This document shows positions 12,901 through 23,500 of a DNA stretch of 64,000 bases, piece after piece. Positions within the stretch are counted from its first letter, which is position 1. The number at the start of each line of letters is the position of its first letter. The stretch is taken from assembly GCA_905250025.1 (NCBI GenBank), contig CAJNOJ010000023.1, forward strand, positions 248,001-312,000. Reading direction: 5' to 3'. Below the pieces are notes generated by a model. The model had not been told where the DNA came from. It saw only the letters and a program-made list of their open reading frames with translations, and searched no databases. Position numbers and translations under genes: made by a program. This DNA comes from Adineta ricciae. Lineage: Eukaryota > Rotifera > Eurotatoria > Adinetida > Adinetidae.

Positions 12901-13018
12901 TCTAGTTTAGACACCAGTAAAAGTGTTCGTTAGTTTTGCATCAACCTAATACATTACCGTTACTCATAATCATAATGAAGTTTAACGAAAGAGAACGAGA
13001 AATAAAAAAGAACGTACA

Positions 13019-13600
13019 CTACGGTTGATGCTTACGAAATGTGTGAACTTTATTTGTTTCATCTAATTCATATTTTTCATATAATTCGAGAATCAGTACT
13101 TTATAATTAGACTTTGATGAATAAGATATTTGAAAAAGAAACTGTAGGTGAGCTTTCAGTTGTCTGTTTTTTTCCATGGTTGTGTCAATCTTTGAATTCG
13201 TCTGCATCTGTTTATCATGTTATCTCGCATGCTTCTATTGAATTCCTTGTCGATTTCTTTCAGTATCTCGGTATATACCGCTGAATTCATCACATTTTCA
13301 TGAAAAGCTGGTACTAGAACAGCTATTGGCATGACTCACTATTTGAATTTCGTCCAGTTCGATTGCTTTTCCCAAGCCAAATCAAGATCGGACATGAACT
13401 TCTTTTTGCAGGTGGTGAATCTCGATGCGCAAGAGACGATCGTCGACAATGAGTTTGTACATGTCCATCTGCAGGAAATCTCGAGCATTCTCGACGGCGT
13501 TTAATCTTATTTTTTTCAACAACGAAAGTGTCACATGCTGGAGATGTTTCAGCTCAAGATGATTCCGATGAAGAGAGTCAAAATGGGTCCATTTGATATA
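13019..13600 (-). pseudogene. Frame-shifted coding remnant, unidentified (BACK-like segment)
   Basis: On the minus strand three stretches read like protein but lie in different frames with stops between them. Stretch 13600-13389 reads KWTHFDSLHRNHLELKHLQH and ARDFLQMDMYKLIVDDRLLR; its W-x-x-x-D...L..L..HV.L.LL spacing recalls the BACK domain of BTB-Kelch proteins, but that is weak. Stretch 13332-13154 reads NSAVYTEILKEIDKEFNRSM. Stretch 13207-13019 reads EKNRQLKAHLQFLFQ. No donor/acceptor pairs join them cleanly, and there is no plausible start. I take it as a degraded gene copy or transposon fragment; a diverged, poorly spliced real gene is not excluded. Confidence 0.4.
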
Positions 13601-14663
13601 CTGTCATTGTGATATTACTAAATATCAACGAGAATAAATGCTATACGAATTGATCTTCTCTTTAATTACACCCTTTCGTCCACACTCAAGTTTCAATTAA
13701 AAAATATGCTGTAACTTTCGATTATTGATGGTTTACCTCGTCAAGCAGAACCAGTTTATTTTTACAAGACGATGTGAAAACAAAGAGAATCTTTTCTACA
13801 GAAATCTATGTTCACTACCAATTGGATCGTTGTCTCCTTAATCGATTGTACATCCTATTAGATTCACCTGGTACATGATTAGCTCCTTCTATTATTAATG
13901 AAAGTTATCTTTTTTTTATTGAAGGTACAGCATTAACATGAACAAATAGTCCAATAGTTGGTCGTTGATGGTTTTTTTTCTTTTCTGACTCGTTAAAACT
14001 CTCATTTTCTTTTTCAATGAATACCAAATAAATATTTGAGACAATATATGATAATTACAAACGAAGCAACACTTCTCGTGGTTAAAACTGCAATACAAGT
14101 AAATGATTTTGAGATTATTTTATAAATAAAAATTCTTCTTGTTGACCGGAGTGAGCATGTGGGTACAAGCATCTACTCTTAATCACCCTCACTCTACTGA
14201 AAAATGGACAGCTTGAGGATAAGCTTGTAACAAAAAGGACTCTACAAGATCTGTTAGGAAAAAATTTTTGAGAAACTCTTTTTTAGGGGAGACACTATGG
14301 AATCACCCTGCTGTATATCACGATGTAACTGAATTCGAGACTTTGTACACAAAGATAGAAAAAACATGTCCTCATTCGGAGAAAACTGATGTTCTTTATT
14401 TTTCTTTGCGATCACAGACGCATTTAAAGTTCAATGTTTAATATTTACTTCTAACTCTCTGTAGCAAAAAAAAACGATATCAAATGACAATGTGTATCTA
14501 TAAACTTTTTCTATGATTGTTTTGAATATGAATGACGTCTTTTCTTGTTTTAGTAAGAGAGACTTGATCATATTTATGACACTCTTTATATTTTTATTTC
14601 CGAAGTTTTCATTTGAAGAATCAAACAAGAGCGATTTTTACACAGGCATTCACTACCAGGGCA

Positions 14664-15184
14664 ATGTGTTTAGAGAATAGCTGTGACGAAATTATTTGTT
14701 GCATTTGTGCATCGGTGGGTGCTCTACTTTGTTGTAAGTCATAATTAGCTTCATACGATTTCGGTAGTCATCATTCCATTTTTATTTTAGGCAAATTCTG
14801 TGTAAGTTTTCTTGCTTGTTTCCAATCACCTAACTCGTTTCTTTCTGTGATCTGTTAGAAAGATCGAGAAAATCGTACGAGCGTTCATTACTCTTCATCA
14901 CCTCCGTAAGTGTTTTCGAAATCGTCGATCGGTACTGAAAATGCGTCAATTATCTTTTTCACAGCCTCTACCGTCAACCTACTGGTCGTTTACCTGAAGA
15001 ACATATATATGGTCAACGTTTATATCATCAAACACCATTGCATCCTGAACATTATCCTCAACCGCATCACATACCCTACGATTATCCTATGCGAGGAAAT
15101 CGTATACCACCATCTCATCAAGGCTATACTCGTCACGATCTACCTTCACTGCACGCTAAACAACAGGCTGTACTGTATAAATGA
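14664..15184 (+). CDS. Small cysteine-rich protein of unknown function, four exons
   Basis: Exons 14664-14733, 14791-14801 (only 11 nt), 14859-14905 and 14965-15184 join in phase through consensus GT-AG introns of about 57-59 nt to give a protein of about 115 residues. The N-terminus is short, hydrophobic and rich in Cys (EIICCICASVGALLCCKFCK), likely a membrane-inserted or palmitoylated segment. The remainder is hydrophilic and rich in Pro, His, Tyr and Gln (PLHPEHYPQPHHIPYDYPMR). An AATAAA 16 nt after the stop supports a real transcript end. No family recognised; CYSTM-type or other small Cys-rich membrane proteins are only superficially similar. It converges on the FoxQ2 gene 120 bp away. 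Confidence 0.65.
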
Positions 15185-15200
15185 ATGTACGAAAACGGCC

Positions 15201-15206
15201 AATAAA
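15201..15206 (+). terminator. Polyadenylation signal of the small cysteine-rich gene
   Basis: AATAAA begins 17 nt after the stop codon at 15182-15184 and about 100 nt before the convergent FoxQ2 stop. Confidence 0.6.
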
Positions 15207-15306
15207 TATAACATGTCTTTGCTTTTTGAATATTGTTGCGCATTCAACTGAATTATATTCGAATATTTTGAGCAAAGATAAAAGATAGAAAGAAAATGTG
15301 AACTTT

Positions 15307-15795
15307 TCAATAATGATAGTTTTGTTCCGGTTGGAATGAACAGTCCATTGATGCATTGGTATTCGTTATCCAAGGTACAGGTTGGCTTGATGAATTATTT
15401 GCATGTTTTGCTCGAAGACGCGCTTGTCGGCGGCGAAAATCACCTCGTAGAAATGCATCGAGTGAGGCCGGATGAATGCTCCAGTAATAACCACGACCGC
15501 TTTCTGCTTTTCTCTGTCGAATAAAACATTCATTGAGAGATAAATTGTGTCGAATAGAGTTTCGCCAGGCTTTACTATGTAATGTTGCAAAGTAAGGATA
15601 TCGATGAATAATCCAATCATAAATATCCACAAGTAACATTTGATACGTCGACGATGATAAAATAGCTTGAGCAATAAGAGCTACATAAGATTCTTCGGGT
15701 TTAGCAAGCGCCTTTTTCTGCTTTGAACACCCGTAAGAATAGATCGTATCCAGAGGCGGACTGGAACTCAGATATCCACTATCTTGCGGATTCAT
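15307..15795 (-). CDS. foxQ2: Forkhead transcription factor, FoxQ2-like
   Basis: Single-exon gene of 162 residues with one forkhead (winged-helix) DNA-binding domain at about residues 32-125. Diagnostic stretches: KPEESYVALIAQAILSS at the start of the domain, the recognition-helix motif WRNSIRHNLSLNECFI, then GYYWSIHPASLDAF and GDFRRRQAR. The IHPA...DF..GDFRRR ending is typical of FoxQ2, a regulator of anterior/apical neuroectoderm in many invertebrates. The N-terminus is short, without a clear EH1 repressor motif. The C-terminal 35 residues are unconserved. Assignment to the forkhead family is certain; to the FoxQ2 class it is likely but needs a tree. Confidence 0.88.
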   Translation of the reverse strand: MNPQDSGYLSSSPPLDTIYSYGCSKQKKALAKPEESYVALIAQAILSSSTYQMLLVDIYDWIIHRYPYFATLHSKAWRNSIRHNLSLNECFIRQRKAESGRGYYWSIHPASLDAFLRGDFRRRQARLRAKHANNSSSQPVPWITNTNASMDCSFQPEQNYHY

Positions 15796-16608
15796 AGTGT
15801 AAGTTCAAATAGACGGAAGAAAAACAGTATAGCACAATTGTGGTTTATTTTGTCAGATCGTTTCTCTTATATATAAGTAACGTTCTTCTCTATTCTTGTT
15901 CAAAACAAAGAGAAAATTGTCGTTACAGTGATGAACTATCACTGCTGTGTATAGGATTGATTAATCGCATCGGTATTAAGGTGGCAGATTATTCATCAAT
16001 TTGTGTTGCTCTCACGTCAATAGAAGAAAAAAAGTGTCATCAACATATCGATCGCTGATCAGCTCGATAGAGTGATCACATGCAAGCTGCCGCACAATCA
16101 TCTACTATGCTATCGATCCCACCGTTGATAGATAAAAATTTCCATATCAAAAGTCCAACATTAATATTCGATTACTAATTTGATTTCATATGATTTTTCT
16201 TCCATGTTGCCATGAAAGGACAAAATGAATGAAAGCGTACTCGTCATTGACTCAGCTGTACAGGAACACTGCCAGATATAGATCAACAGTACTAGACGAT
16301 AGTATTTGTGGTAAGTAACCGAAAAGGAAATGAGCTCTTTCATATAATGATATAAATACTTGTACGTCTATGAATGCATAGAAGGAAAAGCAGATATGCT
16401 ATTATTGTTGTTTATGTTCGTGAAATAAAGATAAATATTGACAGTATTCTAGCGTCTACATTGCATCTAAATGATGCAGAAGAGACACTTTTGTAGTATA
16501 GTTTTCGGAAGTCAATAGTACTCTCTGAAGACTTTGCTGTAAAGTACATATTCCGTTCATGAAAGTCGAATTTATTGAAAAGAACAAAACAAAATCAATG
16601 ACATTCGA
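15796..16608. other. Intergenic interval between FoxQ2 and the SOCS-box gene
   Basis: About 0.8 kb holding the FoxQ2 5' flank (both neighbours are on the minus strand) and the 3' flank of the SOCS-box gene. Only short ORFs without recognisable motifs were seen. Confidence 0.6.
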
Positions 16609-18148
16609 TTATGGATATTCTGGTCGATATTGAACGTATTGACTCAAACGGTACGGAAGTTCACGCGTGATATCTTCAATATTTCCGTTGAATATGCGTA
16701 AGTAATGGATAATCAATCGCCGACAAATTGATTTAAGATTCAACTGATTTGGTAGAACGACGATGGATATTTGTAATTCTTTTCCGCCGTTATTTTTTGT
16801 CGTACAAAATGCCATTCGATTTGCAGAGTGAGAAAAAATCGGCGTTAAAAGGTTTCGACACATATGCAATGAACAGACATGAGAAATTAGTTGAGTATGA
16901 ATACGTTTCAAGCGCTGTAATGTATTAGCATCGCACACATCAAAATAACTCAACGGTAATGTCTCTTCACAGTGACATCGTGTGTCGGCGAATGTTAAGA
17001 TTATATAAATACCATCCGGTGTATAAATCATTGAAAGGAAACGAAAACCTTGATCGACAAAAATCTGTTCGTACGTATATGTTGACCATGTATGAATATT
17101 CTTCAATGTTAGATACGAACCAGTTGATTGACGTTGTTGAGCAATGATTTGTCGTTGGATTTTATTTGAACTACTAGGAGTTAATCGTGTGGTATTATAA
17201 TTGATAGTTGTACTTCGGTTGTATGTCGTATGTGTATAAATAAGCATATGAGATGACCAATAGTTTGGTGTAAATTGAAACTGAGTACGACTATCAATCG
17301 GAAGTATTCGTCGATAGATTTTCGCTTCTTTCTTTACAACTAAATAGAAACAAAAAATGCCGGATACTTAACAAATTTTGAATGTAAAAGGGTACTTTTA
17401 TAGAAATCCAATGCGGTTGAATCTTCGAGGATCGGTACACGTACGATGACTTGTGTTCTATCTATCGACCATGATGCATGGACTTTACTAGCATTGACGA
17501 GTCCGTAATAATCATTATCTAATGCGCAGACATATCGATTTAATTTCAAGTCTACAATGATGAACTGTGTTTTATTGAGAATAGATGAATAAACAGATAA
17601 CATGATTGTATCCCCATGATTAAGACCTGACTTCGAACAACCATTGACAATTCCATGGACCGAGTAATTCTGCAATGAACTAATCATTGCTGGAACGTGA
17701 TTATATTCGAAATGTTGACGTAATTTTTCACTTTTGACTGATGAGGTTGATAATGATGGAAGGATCGATCGTGATGTGGAAAATGGACTTTTTGGTGAGC
17801 ACCGGGTAAAGTTGAGATGAAGTTTCCGAGACAACGATTCGGAACAAAAGCCGGGTGCACAAACACTATGAAGTTCTGAATTACACGTGAACGTATGTTG
17901 CACAAAACCAAATAACTCTTCGAATAAAAAATTTCAATTCAAACAAAATCTACTTTGACCTACGAAATTTATTCACCAGAAACTCCATGTATCCATTCAG
18001 CATGTGAACATCGATAGATTTCTTGCCAGCCATTATAGTCTGTTTGTTGGTTCACTTTGATTGTCAAAGGAATGAATGTCTGCTGGGGATCAGTATCAGT
18101 CCGAGAAGATTTTATTTGATGATTTTCTTTGGAATTATGTGTACCCAT
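16609..18148 (-). CDS. SOCS-box protein with predicted N-myristoylation site
   Basis: Exons 17977-18148, 17396-17917 and 16609-17339 join in phase to about 474 residues. The protein begins MGTHNSKEN, a good N-myristoylation signal (Gly2, Ser6). The C-terminus reads NLKSICRRLIIHYL followed by LPYRLSQYVQYRPEYP. This fits a SOCS box: a BC-box (L-x3-C-x3-hydrophobic) for elongin C, then an LP-x motif. SOCS-box proteins are substrate receptors of cullin-RING (elongin B/C) ubiquitin ligases. The middle contains beta-strand-like repeats (TIMLSVYSSI, FIIVDLKLNRYVCALDN, YIILTFADTRCH) suggestive of a beta-propeller like that of WSB proteins, but I could not count blades. The start at 18148 is chosen because it gives the myristoylation motif. 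An unrelated propeller ending in a chance BC-box is the alternative. Confidence 0.6.
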
Positions 18149-20555
18149 AATTATTGAAGGTATCCTTGCAATGTCGTTTTGAGTACTTCGAAGAAAATTT
18201 GATCTATTGCAGATAAGAAAAAAGAAGAAATTGAATCTAATTTTCAAGAGTACTCAAATCTACAGTTAGAACTAATGCAATTTCTGTCAATAGAATTGTT
18301 AATATTGCCGAAAGAGAAGAGAAATGTCGATGGTTTTCTCTCGACGAGCATGTAGGTATTGGCAAGAAAGAAGAAAACAAAGAATACAATAAAAAAAAAG
18401 ATCACAGAAGAAAATCTCTAAAGAGAAGATTTATGTTTCAATCTAGCAGACATAACTTTTGATTATTAACAATAAAAGAAACACAAAGACAGATGGACGG
18501 ACTGGCGTTTTTTTTCAATCGAGAGGATTATTAAGTTAGATGAAATTATTCGATTGATGTATGCATGATTTCAATCAATCTATTGGGATGATTCGTTGAA
18601 TGACGAGATAAACCGTATCAATGCAACTACGAAAACAACATATGTAATGTTGTCGATTAGATCGAGTTTCTTTTCCGTCGGTTTCTCTGTTAGAGACAGA
18701 CGCAATTATTGTTTAATTGATCTGCTTTGCAAAATTTATCAAATATGATAATTCTCTATTAGTTCTTTGAAATCTAAACAATAGGAAACGAAGAAGAAAA
18801 CTTTCCAGTGTAAGGAAACATTTTTGACGCGCGAAGAAATAGAAAAAATGCTTGTGATACTGTTGATAAAATACCAAAAGAAAATCTCATGATAATTTCA
18901 ACCTAGTTTTTGTCTCTCTTTCTATCTATTGAACATACATCATTAACCATGCATAAGGTTTTTCTTCCATTTGAACTAATGATGATAAATGAAACCCAAG
19001 AGATAAGCGAGGCAAATAAATTCACTCAAGTCAAAAGTTATTTTTGTTAATTAGACTTTTCTCATAGACAATCGTCGTTGAGAGTTAATAGCGATTAAAA
19101 ACCGCAGTTAACGTCACACAAAAGTTAGCATTCTATCGAGATTGATCTGGAAGATGGACGTAAACATTCTGTCAGACTGCTTCGAGTCTTAACGAGCATG
19201 ACAAAAGGATTTGATCGATATCGGAACGATGATTTCTCTTACTTTTATTTACTGACTAACACTTGCCTGTGTAACTATTCTAAATGTACTGAATCGACCA
19301 TAATCATATCTTTCGTGGACTTGGATGTAACAAAATGTTCTTTTTGTTGCTAGTTTTCCTTCTCAGTTTGACATAATACTCTTCCTTCGACAGCATTGCT
19401 TTTCTCTTTTGTCGTCGTGCGTTCTATTATCTTCGAATAGATGAGTCAGCTGCTGCTTATATACAAACTCGATATTTTTCCCCTAGTCATTCCGAACAAA
19501 ACAAATATAATAATAGGATTGCTACTGACGTCAAAGTTTTCCTCTGACTCCCATGAATGTTTCTTACACCATTAATGGTAAAATTCAATTGAAGGAACAT
19601 ATATGTATGCACGTGAAAAGTTCACCAATGATCGGAACATATTCGGTATAACTATAGAAGACACAGATCAGATACAATAAATGTCAGAGATGGTATTCAG
19701 TATTGCATGAGTTAACTGCTGATGAAACACCTAATTGGGAATGTATATACTGGGATGTTAAAATTATCTTTCAAGTAGTAATTTCTTTCCGAGATCTGAA
19801 TAATTAAAAGCACGTGAAATATAAATAGCAGTCGGAATGTTTTATTTGAACGCTCGCGTTTGAAGTCAGTTTTGTCTTTAAATGAAGGAGAGTAATGCAA
19901 TATCAGAGTTGCTAATTTCATCTACAATAGTGTCTCGGACGACATGATTCTTGATGAAATTTCTTTTCAGAAGTAGACTAAAACAAGGCAGTGACCCGAT
20001 ATAATCAATACGAAGATTGCAGGTGTAATTAGGCTATGTTCACACTATCACTGTCTTCCACACAGGGTTCTCTGGACTAACAAAAGTACTGAACTCAATA
20101 TTTCGTTTACATAATACTCGGAACGAATGCATTGTCTTGCTCTCGTATGTTCGAGATTATTTGAAGTATACTTCAATTTATCAGTGACAATAGTTGTTAA
20201 ATGTGCCAGGTGTACATACAATAAATGTTTGTCGCTTACCAACTCTCTTTTACACCTTATGTTGTTTAGCTTTCTCTTCGATGACTCATTCTGTATTTTT
20301 ATTGGTTTGTTCAGCAATTATTAATAAAGATCCTAATTAAAACAGAATATGAAAATGAATTTTCTTGAACAATCATTACACGCAAGATGTTGATTATGGT
20401 GAAAATCATTTTCCGACGACGAGAAATCTTTGTTTCTGATTACGCCATAGCAACCTACATTGCAATGACAAACCTGATTTAATCCTCATGCAGATTTGAA
20501 ATAATTCCACTTGTTTTTCTTTCTGTTTAAGTTTGCAGTTCAAACTGCGTTCTCT
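18149..20555. other. Long intergenic interval
   Basis: About 2.4 kb between the divergent SOCS-box gene and VWA3B. It contains AT-rich sequence and only short ORFs with no recognisable motif. It should hold the promoters of both flanking genes. No repeat array or RNA gene was recognised. Confidence 0.55.
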
Positions 20556-23500
20556 ATGGCGACAATTCCAAAGAATCGAGCTTCATTTTCTGCAGCACCC
20601 GGTGCTCTGCTTTCTATTCCATATTCAGCAACACCAGGTGAAGTGAAAAACTTCGATCTTAGTCTCTCATCCCTTGACACAACAGCAATCACTCCTGAAG
20701 ATCCACCGTATCTATCGAGCCAAGTAATGCAACTCAAAGTTTATGCATCAAGAAAAAGAGATTATCGAGGTTTTTCTTTTCTATAGTTGACCAGTGCAGA
20801 GTGGATTCAACGATATGGATTGAAATCGCAGAAATTGACATTCGATCAAATTCTACAACAAATCGGATACAAACGACTTGAAAGTGCGTTGCTTTTCTTA
20901 TCTTTCTATTCCGTGATAAAAGATCTAAAACGATGATAATTACCGCAATAGTGAAAGCCAACAAAGTAACATTTGTAAGGCTTATTGAAATTTTCATTTT
21001 ATCAAGGCATTCATTTTTGTCATTGTTTATTTACGAAAGAATCACTATGATCAATCGTAAGGCATGTACAATAGTACTGTAAGGTTTCCTACTGTTAACT
21101 ATGTCGTTTTTCCGATTTGAGTGATTTTCTTTTCCCAAAAATTTATTGAGTGTATCCAAGTGGTTGTGAACATGAACTTGAAATCACATTGAGTAATAGG
21201 ATTCTTTCAAGTATAAATTGTCATTCATTACCTGAATTGACTAAGAAAGAAAGTTTGAGATTTAGTGTAAAGAAATTCTTTCAAGGTTAAAATCACATGA
21301 GAAGTAAAGAATAGAAACTAACGTCTGTGATTGAACTGTCCGCCATTTCAGGTTTTATTCCATCGATTGGTAAGAGTGTCGGTGCCAAATATACCGGTAA
21401 CGAATATCGTGAAGTACAACAGGATAATGGTGATCATTATATCGTACGATTGAACTTTTTTGACATGGATTTTCTCTGAAAGGGATTATTTTGTTTTGTT
21501 AGTTGACATGTCGTCCGGAGAAATTACGCGAATTTAAGAATCACCTGGTACGAATGTTGAGTCTATTACGAAAACGCTTAGCATTCATCACCAGTGGATC
21601 ACGCCGTGTGTTTGGGATGATTGGAGAGCCGAGTGTATGTTTTGTATGCGATTGTAAAACAACAGATCATAAACGATTTAATCAATTTCAATCGACTGTA
21701 ACGAGTTTACTTAAAGAACAAGTGTCCAAAATCAAACGATTCAACATTATTTGGTAAGAATTAACTTCAAGAACGTGATCTACATTCCATTTGATCTTTT
21801 TTTTCTCATCCAAGGGTTTCAAATGATAAGGAAGATTTTCAAGAACGACCTGCTGATGTCACTTCCACCACGATTGATCAAGCTGTAAGTTCGTAACAGA
21901 TACATTTACATAATAAAAGAATACTGTTGTATTCAGATTGATTGGATTACTGCTCGGAGTTGTGCTCGAAACAAGATCTCCATCAGTGCAACATGTGAGG
22001 CTATGCTGCGCGCTTTCGCAAATTCTGTACATATTCATCCATCTCGTTCGTTCACAATTGAGTTCTCTTCTCCTTTTAGGTGCATAGTATATACCTGATT
22101 ACCGAAGGCGAATCATCTGATTCTGCTCGTGAAATTCTACGTGATAATATTGTCAAAGCACGTCTGTCACTAAACACGCCGATACCTGTTCATGTCGTTT
22201 CGTTATTCTGTAACAACAATGATACTGAAACCTTTCTGCGTTCTATTGCTAAAACGACCAATGGCAAGTGTGTACATTGATCAGTCATTTCTTCTAGTGT
22301 AAAAGATTTCTTTTTAAGTTTTATATCATACAAAATTCATCATGAAAGAACCGATTTAAGACTATCGACGAATGTCAGTGATCCAACTGGAATTAAATTT
22401 CAAAATAATACTTTATTGATTGGCACAAATACCGCTGCATCGCAGCCTGAACAACCAATTGATTTATCATTGATGTATAAAGAAATCAATCAATGCCATA
22501 GCGTCATTGATCGGATAGACAAAATTCTTCAATTTGTTCAAAATGATGATGAAAAGGCCCTTCAAAAATACGACGGTACCGCAGCGCATAAGAATGAGAG
22601 AATTTTCCACTGATTTCTTAATTTTTGGTTTTCAGCAACAAAATTATCAAGTAGAGCGAGCGCAAATACTGGTGGTAACAATCAACAGCGTAGTCTCGTT
22701 ATTCAATCGTCGGCTTTGTTCAACTCGGATGAAAATGAACTGTCATCGAGTGAATGGCTGAAAGCCTATGGAATCGATGCACAGAAGTTAGATGTTGCTT
22801 CTGTGCTTCAACCTGCAGCTTTTCGACATTGTGACGGCGTTATTACTACACTAAATCCGCCACCGGATGCCGTTGGAAAGTATGATAAAACACCTGCGGT
22901 GAGTATAGAACTCTCCATCGAGAAGTCAAATGTTTTAGTAAAAGTTTCATCGACGAAATGATGTCCATTTAGAATGCAAAATCTAAATTGATCAACGCGA
23001 AATACTGTGATCAATTTGCCCATATAACTTATCCTGATGGTACTATTCGGCATGTTTTCGTGACAACAGATATGCATCGGTATGCAAATTCAGTGTTGCA
23101 TTTGAATTCTTACGGTTGATTGATTTTTTTCCAGAGATTACGAACGACGAATCCAAGCTTTGCTCGAAAAGATCAAAGCGCGGTAATAGACGACGGAAGG
23201 CGAAACGATAAAAATCATCTTTTGGTTTCAGGTTATCTTGGCTGAGAAAAGGCAGTCGCGATCTTTTCGGTACAATTGTTGAGAAGAATATCTATATTTT
23301 AATCGACACATCAGTTAGTATGAAAAATCATTTAGAATTTGTCAAAGATAAACTTCGTTTATTAATCAAAGTGAGATTTCGTTCTACCATCTCTCGAACT
23401 CGATTCAATTGATTATATATTTAGGATCAATTGTTCTCGAAAGAACGTATCAACATGGTGGCATTTAACAGTGTGACAAACCCTTGGCGTGATCGTTTAA

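Larger units (their letters stand above)
11621..14663. other. Gene-poor interval with a decayed element
   Basis: About 3 kb without an intact gene. The first 1.2 kb is featureless AT-rich sequence upstream of the RNF217-like gene. From about 12.8 to 14.2 kb it contains G-rich motifs and a frame-shifted coding remnant, both listed separately. Nothing recognisable was seen at 14.25-14.66 kb, apart from the upstream flank of the small gene at 14664. Confidence 0.6.

Noticed and set aside
16161..16343. Small ORF on the minus strand with a hydrophobic N-terminus that might be a secreted peptide
   Set aside because: Only 60 codons, no supporting splice sites or polyadenylation signal, and no family resemblance.
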